From contig JAAXWV010000077.1 in assembly GCA_013334845.1 (NCBI GenBank), forward strand, positions 1 to 6,398: DNA of 6,398 nucleotides, given 5' to 3'. The notes beneath the pieces were generated by a model. The model was not told the DNA's origin, did not search any database, and saw only the letters and a program-made list of their open reading frames with translations. Below, piece by piece: positions 1-5,055 of the stretch; the first letter of the stretch is position 1; every line of letters begins with the position of its first letter. The stretch comes from Candidatus Roizmanbacteria bacterium (lineage in GTDB: Bacteria; Patescibacteriota; Microgenomatia; UBA1406; GWC2-37-13). A program made the position numbers and the translations under genes.

Positions 1-12
1 CTAAGCTAGTTA

Positions 13-1215
13 TTATTTTGATTTAGAACCTTTTAAATCCAGGTTCTCTAATATGTTTGAAGAAAAAGCTACTGAGTTTTTTTGTTTTTCATTATACTTT
101 TCGATTGCGAGGTCGATCAGTCTTGTGATTAAAGCCTTAAACGGAATGTGACTACTTTCCCAAAGATAAAATGAAAGCGATCCGGGAATAGTATTTATTT
201 CTAATGCTTTTATTTCATTCGTGCTCTCTCGAAATAAAAAATCAATTCTGCTTACACCCGATCCATCAATTGTATTAAAGATAAGTTTACTCGTTTCCTG
301 GATTTTTTGTTCGACCACTTTTGGAATATTCGCAGGAATGATTCTTTTAGTTTGTGCCATACCTTTGGGTGGAGAATTTTTACTGTTTCCCATATATTTA
401 TCTTCATACGTCAGAATACCGCTTGAAGAAAATACCTCTTCGCACTTTGAAACCAACAACTCAGATCCTGCATTTCCCATGACTGAAATATTAATTTCCC
501 GCGCGTTTTCAAAACTTTCCTCAATGATAATTTTATTGTCAAAAAATGATGCGACTTCTATTGCATTCATTAATTCCTTTTTATTATTGACCTTGGACGT
601 TCCGATACTAGACCCCCCATTTGCCGGCTTTATAAATAACGGAAAGGTGAGTGTGGTTTCAGCCTTTTTGAGAATGTCTTTACTGTGTGATTTCCAATCA
701 TCTCGATAGAACCACAACCACTTAGTAATAGGTACCTTTGCCTGTTCAAAGACCTTCTTCATGAGCACCTTGTCCATTCCTAGTGACCCGCCGATAATCC
801 CTGGGCCCACATAAGGCACATCAAGAGCTTCATACAAGCCGGAAAAGCCGCCATTTTCACCAATGCCGCCATGAAATGCAGGAAATATAACGTCAATATC
901 CAGATACTTAGGTATACCTTTCAATACATCCATGAGACTGTCAATTGAATAAACAAATCCTTTATGTAAGGGGGTATTTGAAAAGTTCAATTTTTTAGCT
1001 TGAGTTGCTATATTTTGCAGATTTTTGTAAGTAGATATTGAGCCTAACAACGTGCCGGCATATAAATATCCCTCCTTAGAAACATAAATCGGGATCACAT
1101 CAAATTTGCTACGGTCGATATTTTCCAGTACCTGTAAGCCGGTAATTACTGAAACCTCATGTTCCGGTGATTTCCCGCCAAACATCACGGCAACCCTTAT
1201 TTTATTGGACTTCAT
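13..1215 (-). CDS. ddl: D-alanine--D-alanine ligase (ATP-grasp family)
   Basis: This protein of 400 residues probably joins two D-alanines with ATP in the cytoplasm, giving the dipeptide that MurF adds to the peptidoglycan precursor. The Ddl landmarks occur in order: GGKSPEHEVS (13-22; E18 aligns with E. coli DdlB E15), HGGIGENG (115-122), MDK (147-149), the ATP-binding FIKPANGGSSIG (194-205), EES (232-234), the loop TYEDKY (269-274), and the metal site with R323, D325, E339 and N341 (EINTIPG). It is longer than the usual 300-370 residues, partly from a Ser/Lys-rich tail after about 375. Downstream of EINTIPG it reads SLSFYLWE, unlike the common FTSIS-type ending, so dipeptide specificity could differ. 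The start is fixed by a promoter whose predicted +1 is the A of this ATG; no Shine-Dalgarno site is present. It lies 61 bp after a deacetylase gene on the same strand. The family call is firm; the exact substrate is inferred. Confidence 0.93.
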   Translation of the reverse strand: MKSNKIRVAVMFGGKSPEHEVSVITGLQVLENIDRSKFDVIPIYVSKEGYLYAGTLLGSISTYKNLQNIATQAKKLNFSNTPLHKGFVYSIDSLMDVLKGIPKYLDIDVIFPAFHGGIGENGGFSGLYEALDVPYVGPGIIGGSLGMDKVLMKKVFEQAKVPITKWLWFYRDDWKSHSKDILKKAETTLTFPLFIKPANGGSSIGTSKVNNKKELMNAIEVASFFDNKIIIEESFENAREINISVMGNAGSELLVSKCEEVFSSSGILTYEDKYMGNSKNSPPKGMAQTKRIIPANIPKVVEQKIQETSKLIFNTIDGSGVSRIDFLFRESTNEIKALEINTIPGSLSFYLWESSHIPFKALITRLIDLAIEKYNEKQKNSVAFSSNILENLDLKGSKSK

Positions 1216-1221
1216 ACCAGA

Positions 1222-1250
1222 ATAATAACCCTCGAAATCAGACTAGTCAA
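1222..1250 (-). promoter_or_regulatory. Sigma70-type promoter of ddl, leaderless arrangement
   Basis: On the minus strand, TTGACT (1250-1245) is followed after exactly 17 bp by TATTAT (1227-1222). Each hexamer matches its consensus at 5 of 6 positions. Six bases separate the -10 box from the ATG at 1215, so the normal initiation point falls on the A of the start codon. The upstream deacetylase gene ends at 1277, so ddl can be transcribed independently of it. Confidence 0.72.
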
Positions 1251-1276
1251 TAGTGAAGAATTTTTTGCAAATCATA

Positions 1277-2185
1277 TCAGTTCCTATACCCATCGAGGAA
1301 GGAACCGACGTCAATTCCGGCGAACCGCCCTGGTCGAATGCGTGGAATAACATAAAGCCCATCTGATGATATCATATCGCCCGGTGACACGGTTACAGCG
1401 GCTGTATAGCCCGCTTCTTCGGCCATTTTTACCACTTCATCGTTGAGTGCTCCGAAAGGATATGCAAATGTTTCAATCGGGATACCAAAACGCGCCTCAA
1501 AGAGCTGTTTACTCTTCGTAATCTGCTCTCGAGCAACTTCAGGCGATACTGACTTGAGATATAGATGGTCTAAGGTGTGTGAGCCTATTTCTACCAACCC
1601 GCTCTCAATCATTTCCTTTATTTCTGCCTCGTTTAAAAAGTCTTTTCGCCCGATGTAGTGGTAAATCACATATACAGTTCCCTTCATTTGGTACTTTTTA
1701 AGCAACGGAAATACTACCGTATAGAAGTCCTCATACCCATCATCAAACGTCAATACAACCCGTTTAGGGTCCGTTTTCAACGTGTTATTCACTATACCTG
1801 GTATATCTTTCGCGAAGTACGTCTTATACTCGTTAGCTTTCAGATTAATAAGCTCTCGCTCAAACTCGGCTGGATGCACTGAAAGTTTTATCCGAGTGGT
1901 ATCATTTGGATCTCTCGTCGGTTCCACATAGTGATACATTATCACGGGCAATTTCACGGTGGTGACTGGTTTTGAAGTTGATCTATTAATTGTTACCTGC
2001 GACTTAGCCCTCGACATAGCATCTTCCTCTAGAATATACGTTTTTGTCTCAGTTTGAATCACATCAACATTGTTGTGACGCTCTAAAATAAAATATGCCG
2101 AAAAAACGGCCAAAATCGCAGCGATTGAAACAAAAGCAATAGTTACATACCTTTTTTTCAAATACTTTTTCTTCTTTTTTTTCAT
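1277..2185 (-). CDS. Membrane-anchored polysaccharide deacetylase (NodB domain)
   Basis: This predicted carbohydrate esterase 4 enzyme of 302 residues removes acetyl groups from a cell-surface glycan such as peptidoglycan or a poly-N-acetylglucosamine polymer. A lysine-rich start (2-12) and one hydrophobic span (about 14-33) suggest an N-in signal anchor with the domain outside the membrane. A linker leads to the catalytic part: MYHYV (83-87), TFDDGY (146-151; D148 as base and D149 as metal ligand), SHTLDH (202-207; metal ligands H203 and H207), FAYPFG (240-245) and RIRPGR (282-287). The third motif lacks the arginine of the classical RxFRxPY form, as in many MYHYV-type deacetylases such as the IcaB/PgaB group. 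The neighbour downstream is ddl, which fits an envelope role. The start has no clear Shine-Dalgarno site but follows an extended -10 promoter. Codons 2-4 contain a run of eight A. The fold is secure; the substrate is unknown. Confidence 0.93.
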   Translation of the reverse strand: MKKKKKKYLKKRYVTIAFVSIAAILAVFSAYFILERHNNVDVIQTETKTYILEEDAMSRAKSQVTINRSTSKPVTTVKLPVIMYHYVEPTRDPNDTTRIKLSVHPAEFERELINLKANEYKTYFAKDIPGIVNNTLKTDPKRVVLTFDDGYEDFYTVVFPLLKKYQMKGTVYVIYHYIGRKDFLNEAEIKEMIESGLVEIGSHTLDHLYLKSVSPEVAREQITKSKQLFEARFGIPIETFAYPFGALNDEVVKMAEEAGYTAAVTVSPGDMISSDGLYVIPRIRPGRFAGIDVGSFLDGYRN

Positions 2186-2220
2186 AGCAGCAACTCTGAG
2201 GTTTTAATGAAACTATGAAA

Positions 2221-2229
2221 ATTATATCA
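2221..2229 (-). promoter_or_regulatory. Extended -10 promoter of the deacetylase gene
   Basis: The minus strand reads TGATATAAT, a perfect extended -10 element (TGn plus TATAAT). No good -35 hexamer lies 16-18 bp upstream, as is common for extended -10 promoters. Predicted initiation is an A near 2214, giving an untranslated leader of about 28 nt before the ATG at 2185. That leader has no evident Shine-Dalgarno sequence. Confidence 0.6.
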
Positions 2230-2390
2230 AAAGTCTTGTATTTTCATGCTGTATGGCCACTCAATATGGAGGTGTGCCTTTCAAATTGAGCTCAAATATG
2301 GCCAAAAATGGGTTAGCTACTCTGTTTGAAAATAATGCGGTAAAACAGGGTAGGGGACAATCGGCTTATTCTGACGATCCGAAGCTAAAA

Positions 2391-2411
2391 TTAACCTCAT
2401 TTTGAGGCTAA
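2391..2411. repeat. Imperfect hairpin TTAACCTCA / TGAGGCTAA
   Basis: Arms 2391-2399 and 2403-2411 pair at 8 of 9 positions around a 3-nt TTT loop. The right arm contains one of the three TGAGGCTA copies. Read on the minus strand, the stem is followed by a T-containing but interrupted tract, so it is at most a weak terminator. Confidence 0.5.
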
Positions 2412-2512
2412 AAAATAGGGGCAAGTAGGAACAGAGAAGAAAGATGTAATTTACATAAGACAGCATAATAAAAAAACAAAACATAAAAAGTAGAGTAGAA
2501 AAATAACAAAAT

Positions 2513-2529
2513 CAAAAAACTGGTTTTTG
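2513..2529. repeat. A/T-tract inverted repeat (AAAAAC TG GTTTTT)
   Basis: Arms 2515-2520 and 2523-2528 are perfectly complementary around TG, and a flanking C (2513) and G (2529) extend the symmetry. The repeat closes an A-rich stretch (2466-2520) and could mark easily melted or bent DNA. It is not a clear terminator. Confidence 0.4.
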
Positions 2530-2556
2530 TCCACTTCTCTTCCAAGAGTGAGGCAG

Positions 2557-2586
2557 AACGTCGCAAAAGGCACATTTTACGACGTT
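2557..2586. repeat. Strong hairpin AACGTCG / CGACGTT
   Basis: Perfect 7-bp arms (2557-2563 and 2580-2586) continue past one C/A mismatch into AAAA/TTTT (2565-2568 and 2575-2578), leaving a 6-nt GGCACA loop. This gives 11 pairs in 30 bases. No T-run follows on either strand, so it is unlikely to be a simple terminator. It could be a structured RNA element or a protein-binding site. Confidence 0.6.
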
Positions 2587-2650
2587 AATAATCTCTCTCC
2601 TCCCGAGCTTAGATAGGTCTTTTTTGCATTTTCGGATTTATATAATTAGG

Positions 2651-2682
2651 AAGGCAATGTGAGAGTACCGTACTCCTGCCTT
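2651..2682. repeat. Two-tier hairpin AAGGCA...GAGTA/TACTC...TGCCTT
   Basis: An inner stem GAGTA/TACTC (2663-2667 and 2671-2675) sits inside an outer stem AAGGCA/TGCCTT (2651-2656 and 2677-2682), separated by an asymmetric internal loop (six bases against one). A TATAAT at 2641-2646 on the plus strand would start a transcript near 2653, placing this structure at its 5' end. Confidence 0.5.
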
Positions 2683-2790
2683 GCAACAGCTTATTTGCAA
2701 ATTAATAAATTAATTAATGAATTGAATATGTGTACTGCTTCTTTCATATCCAATAAACACTCTCGACGAGTCACTCAAGTTCACTTCTCT

Positions 2791-2808
2791 CATACTGTGC
2801 CCAGTATG
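2791..2808. repeat. Perfect hairpin CATACTG / CAGTATG
   Basis: Seven-bp perfect arms (2791-2797 and 2802-2808) enclose the 4-nt loop TGCC. No T-tract follows directly. It is one of several independent hairpins in this spacer. Confidence 0.55.
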
Positions 2809-2849
2809 TTATGTTTAGGCTTGTCTCAACATGACAAAAGTTAATATTT

Positions 2850-2865
2850 GAGGCTAGTTAGCCTC
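2850..2865. repeat. Perfect palindrome GAGGCTA-GT-TAGCCTC
   Basis: Seven-bp arms (2850-2856 and 2859-2865) are separated by GT; as RNA it would form six pairs with a 4-nt loop. The left arm is part of the second TGAGGCTA copy. On the plus strand it is followed by GTTGTTT, so it resembles a weak intrinsic terminator. Confidence 0.5.
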
Positions 2866-2870
2866 GTTGT

Positions 2871-2897
2871 TTAGCACTTATCCACATAAGTTGCTAA
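2871..2897. repeat. Bulged 11-bp hairpin spanning a DnaA box
   Basis: TTAGCACTTAT (2871-2881) pairs with ATAAGTTGCTAA (2886-2897) over 11 bp with one bulged base and a 4-nt CCAC loop. It starts six bases after the previous palindrome. The DnaA-box sequence TTATCCACA lies across its loop. Confidence 0.5.
2878..2886 (+). promoter_or_regulatory. Perfect DnaA-box sequence TTATCCACA
   Basis: This is an exact match to the strong DnaA box (TTATNCACA). A second, 8-of-9 match occurs on the other strand at 3070-3078 (reads TTATTCACG). Single 9-mers occur by chance and no dnaA or dnaN gene is present, so function as an origin is only a possibility. Some chromosomes also use isolated boxes to titrate DnaA or regulate genes. 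Confidence 0.35.
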
Positions 2898-3004
2898 TTA
2901 TGTGCCTACATCTGTTCGGAAAGAGTGACGTATATGTAAGAACGCGAGCATGGCAAAGACCACTCACCCGAATGTACCAAAAATCCGCAACTTTGTGTAA
3001 TTAA

Positions 3005-3027
3005 ATAAGTATTTAAGCTAAACTTAT
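3005..3027. repeat. Bulged hairpin ATAAGT..TTA / TAAACTTAT
   Basis: The left arm (3005-3015) pairs with the right arm (3019-3027) over nine bp with a 2-nt bulge and a 3-nt AGC loop. It directly abuts the next, perfect 11-bp inverted repeat. Confidence 0.4.
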
Positions 3028-3056
3028 ATCCTATAGTTTTAGTTTACTATAGGATA
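3027..3056. repeat. Perfect 11-bp inverted repeat TATCCTATAGT / ACTATAGGATA
   Basis: Arms 3027-3037 and 3046-3056 are fully complementary around an 8-nt TTTAGTTT spacer. This is the longest perfect inverted repeat I found in the window. No T-run follows on either strand, so an operator, recombination site or RNA structure is more likely than a terminator. Confidence 0.6.
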
Positions 3057-3061
3057 CAATG

Positions 3062-3100
3062 TTCACGAACGTGAATAATTTAGATAAACAACGAACGTGA
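3062..3100. repeat. Palindrome TTCACG-AA-CGTGAA and repeated ACGAACGTGA
   Basis: TTCACGAACGTGAA (3062-3075) has 6-bp perfect arms. The 10-mer ACGAACGTGA within it (3065-3074) recurs exactly at 3091-3100, 26 bp further on. Two sites at roughly two to two-and-a-half helical turns suggest paired protein binding. The half-site CGTGAA recalls ParB parS halves, but the central spacing does not fit that consensus. Confidence 0.5.
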
Positions 3101-3223
3101 GAAATAACACTCCCCTCTTCCCTGCTATGATCGCCTATATATTTTATTCTGCGGACAAAGCTGTGTTTCCAGATTATTGTGAGGCTAAAATGCCTTATTT
3201 CCTATGAATATATATGAATATTA

Positions 3224-3277
3224 CCCATCATATTCCCAAACCCGATCAACCCGCTTCATCCTTCCCCCTCTCTCCCC
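3224..3277 (-). other. G-quadruplex-prone G-rich tract
   Basis: The plus strand has six runs of three to five C (3224-3226, 3235-3237, 3241-3243, 3250-3252, 3264-3268, 3274-3277), which are G-runs on the minus strand. Spacers range from 3 to 11 bases, within loose G-quadruplex rules. The tract lies 87 bases or more beyond the stop of the minus-strand membrane-protein gene, so it would be in that transcript's 3' region. Confidence 0.4.
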
Positions 3278-3363
3278 TGTTTTGAAGTATGTTCGGCTCT
3301 GGACTCGCTCATATGCAGCAAGGAGCCCATTCTTAATTATTAATTCGTACACTAAGGTTTTTC

Positions 3364-4179
3364 TCACAGCTGGAGAGTTAGAAGGGCAATACAGAAGACA
3401 AAACCAACAACAAACACATATTCTCGGATTGTCTGCGGGAACAATTTTTGATCTACATGGTGGTAAATAAGACCGGATAAGCTGTAATAACAGGAAGCAA
3501 TAAGCAGCGCAAAAATAGATGGTTTAATCGGTACAAACGTAAAGGTGAGGGCGATCTCGAAAATAAACAGCCCGATTATTGCCGAATACAGTATCAATGA
3601 ACGATCCCATCGCAACTGGAGACGTACTGTCCAAAGCAGTTGATTTGCAAGAACAAAAATAAAGAGAAATAATAGCGTACCCACTATAAGCATATTGAAT
3701 TTAAACGAAGCCACTACATTAGAGAGTATAAAAATAAGCATCGTCTGATAAAAGTAATTTACCGAAAATGCCGCCCGATACAGCTGAAGGCTTTTTTGAA
3801 CCCCCACATTAAAGATATTTGAAGTCAATAAAATTGCATAAAAAGAAAGTGCAAAAGCAACAATAAATGAGATCCGAGTAATCCACCGTACTGGAAAAAG
3901 AAAGAAAAAGACATATACTGCCACCGAAAACATAATAGGCATCACAAAGAGGGTGATCCATTCATTCTTTTCCACACCTTCAAGCACAGAAAAATAGGTC
4001 ATGGTAAATGTTACTAGAATAAAGAGAGGTACAAAAACCCACCACACATCAAACAGAAAAAAGGTGGAGAGGATAAAAAGACCGGTGACCACCGCAGTAC
4101 TGATAACAAAGCGGCTCCTCTTCTCAATGGGATTAGCAAACTCAAAAACGGCTTTCTGAATTCGTTGAATAAATTTCAT
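3364..4179 (-). CDS. Polytopic membrane protein of unknown function
   Basis: I do not recognise a family for this protein of 271 residues. It is almost entirely hydrophobic, with about eight or nine likely membrane spans: near 24-43, 46-66, 76-97, 103-121, 142-158, 162-183, 195-214, 217-236 and 253-270. A short amphipathic, basic start (1-22) and basic loops such as the one near 185-193 would face the cytoplasm by the positive-inside rule. I see no catalytic motif, ATP-binding site or obvious transporter signature. Its ATG overlaps the yebC stop (ATGA), so translation is probably coupled to yebC and both share one mRNA. No Shine-Dalgarno site is visible beyond a weak AGAG. The stop is TGA. 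The coding call is firm because of the consistent hydrophobic pattern and the overlap; the function is unknown. Confidence 0.85.
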   Translation of the reverse strand: MKFIQRIQKAVFEFANPIEKRSRFVISTAVVTGLFILSTFFLFDVWWVFVPLFILVTFTMTYFSVLEGVEKNEWITLFVMPIMFSVAVYVFFFLFPVRWITRISFIVAFALSFYAILLTSNIFNVGVQKSLQLYRAAFSVNYFYQTMLIFILSNVVASFKFNMLIVGTLLFLFIFVLANQLLWTVRLQLRWDRSLILYSAIIGLFIFEIALTFTFVPIKPSIFALLIASCYYSLSGLIYHHVDQKLFPQTIREYVFVVGFVFCIALLTLQL

Positions 4180-4889
4180 AGCTCTGCATTGGTAAAAACA
4201 TTTTGGACGTCATCTAAGTCTTCAATCGCTCCAATGAGCTTTTGGAGCTTCTCTGAATCCTCTGAAGAGAGAGAAAGATAAGTTGATGGTCGAAACTCAA
4301 TTTCCGGAGCATTACCTTTCAAATGGGAAGTTTCTTTGAGTTTTCCCAGCTCCTGAAATGGAAGAAACACATAATAGAATTCCTCATCTTCATCAAAATC
4401 TAATGCATGCCCCTGTTCAGCAAATACAAATACATCTTCTTCCTGATTCACTTCTCTTCCGAACTGTATGGCTGCCCCCTTGACAAAGAGATAGTTTACA
4501 GCACCCTGGCCACCCATTTTGCCACCATTCATCTCAACTGTATTTCGCACCTCAGAAAATGTGCGATTACCGTTATCAGTTGCGGCTAATATGAGGAGTG
4601 CAGTTCCCCCCGGGCCAAATGCCTCATACTGGACTTCTTTCAACATAGTTTTCTCTGGACCACTCGCCTTTTCAATAGCACGTTGAATATTTTCCTTGGG
4701 CATATTGTACTGTTTTGCCTTCTCCACTGCGAGACGCAACTGCACATTGAGATCAGGGTCAGGAATCCCACCTCCCTCGGAGACACTGAGGATAATTGCA
4801 CGGCTAAGTTTCGCAAATATGTTTCCCTTTACCTTGTCATTTGCTTCTTTATTACGTTTTATGTTTGCCCATTTAGAGTGTCCTGACAT
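4176..4889 (-). CDS. yebC: YebC/PmpR (TACO1) family protein
   Basis: This full-length member of 237 residues belongs to a family near universal in bacteria. Members have been described as DNA-binding transcription regulators (PmpR), and bacterial YebC and mitochondrial TACO1 have been linked to translation, including relief of ribosome stalling at proline-rich stretches. It carries the family opening SGHSKWANIKRNKEANDKVKG (residues 2-22), followed by NMPKENIQRAIEKASG (62-77), FGPGGTALLI (91-100), TDNGNRTFSEVRNTVEMNGG (104-123), GAVNYLF (129-135) and the closing IEDLDDVQNVFTNAEL (222-237). Residues 160-172 are unusually acidic. In many bacteria yebC sits beside ruvC; here a membrane-protein gene follows instead with a 4-bp overlap. 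It is transcribed from an extended -10 promoter that leaves almost no leader. The family call is secure; which molecular role applies here cannot be read from sequence. Confidence 0.97.
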   Translation of the reverse strand: MSGHSKWANIKRNKEANDKVKGNIFAKLSRAIILSVSEGGGIPDPDLNVQLRLAVEKAKQYNMPKENIQRAIEKASGPEKTMLKEVQYEAFGPGGTALLILAATDNGNRTFSEVRNTVEMNGGKMGGQGAVNYLFVKGAAIQFGREVNQEEDVFVFAEQGHALDFDEDEEFYYVFLPFQELGKLKETSHLKGNAPEIEFRPSTYLSLSSEDSEKLQKLIGAIEDLDDVQNVFTNAEL

Positions 4890-4896
4890 ACTAAAG

Positions 4897-4905
4897 ATTG
4901 TACCA
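4897..4905 (-). promoter_or_regulatory. Extended -10 promoter of yebC, near-leaderless
   Basis: The minus strand reads TGGTACAAT: a TGn extension followed by TACAAT (5 of 6). Seven bases separate it from the ATG at 4889, so initiation would fall on, or one base before, the start codon. No Shine-Dalgarno site exists. No good -35 hexamer is present 16-18 bp upstream. Confidence 0.55.
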
Positions 4906-4959
4906 AAAAAACTTAAATACCCTCGGTATTATTACGGTTTTATTACAGTTCCATTATAC

Positions 4960-4987
4960 TTGACATTGTTAGAATATGAAATATACT
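4960..4987 (+). promoter_or_regulatory. Sigma70-type promoter of the TPR gene
   Basis: A perfect -35 TTGACA (4960-4965) is followed after 16 bp by TATACT (4982-4987, 5 of 6). Initiation near 4994 gives a leader of about 60 nt to the ATG at 5056. It is divergent from the yebC promoter, and the two -10 boxes are about 80 bp apart. Confidence 0.65.
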
Positions 4988-5023
4988 TTATTAGTTTCAA
5001 TGATCACTGTTATTAATACGATC

Positions 5024-5038
5024 CTCTACCCTGTAGAG
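5024..5038 (+). promoter_or_regulatory. Leader hairpin CTCTAC-CCT-GTAGAG
   Basis: A perfect 6-bp stem with a 3-nt loop lies in the predicted leader, ending 17 bases before the ATG at 5056. It covers the alternative GTG at 5038, which argues against initiation there. It might influence ribosome access or mRNA stability. Confidence 0.4.
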
Positions 5039-5055
5039 TGAGACGAAGCTTTTAT

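Larger units (their letters stand above)
2186..3363. other. 1.2-kb non-coding block rich in inverted repeats
   Basis: No convincing protein gene is visible on either strand. The open frames at 2659-2844 (+) and 3204-3470 (+) have no recognisable domain, and the second runs into the membrane-protein gene. I saw no tRNA, rRNA, tmRNA, RNase P or SRP RNA signature. The block is AT-rich, with an A-rich stretch at 2466-2520, and contains about ten distinct inverted repeats, a perfect DnaA box, three copies of TGAGGCTA, a repeated ACGAACGTGA and a C-rich tract at 3224-3277. The genes on both sides are on the minus strand, so the first part (2186-2250) is the deacetylase promoter and the end nearest 3363 is the 3' side of the membrane-protein gene. 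Such a long spacer is out of keeping with the tight spacing elsewhere in this window. Confidence 0.75.

Noticed and set aside
2461..2520. Phased A-tracts giving intrinsic DNA bending
   Set aside because: Distances between tract centres (about 6.5 to 14 bases) do not follow the 10-11 bp helical repeat.
2792..2819. Possible XerCD dif site (TTATGTTTAGG resembles a XerD arm)
   Set aside because: The 11 bases where the XerC arm should be do not resemble the consensus.
2659..2844. Plus-strand open frame of 61 codons with a GTG start
   Set aside because: The translation has no hydrophobic or domain pattern, and several perfect hairpins fall inside it; it looks like chance in a gene-free block.
3062..3075. 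parS-like palindrome TTCACGAACGTGAA
   Set aside because: Bacterial parS has CAC directly joined to GTG in its centre; here the halves are spaced differently and no parAB genes are near.
2186..3363. CRISPR array
   Set aside because: The repeats differ from each other and have no regular repeat-spacer period.
3204..3470. Plus-strand open frame of 88 codons
   Set aside because: It runs over 100 bases antisense into the membrane-protein gene, with a proline- and arginine-rich, non-protein-like translation.
4683..5016. Plus-strand open frames opposite yebC
   Set aside because: They are shadows of the well-conserved yebC coding region on the other strand.
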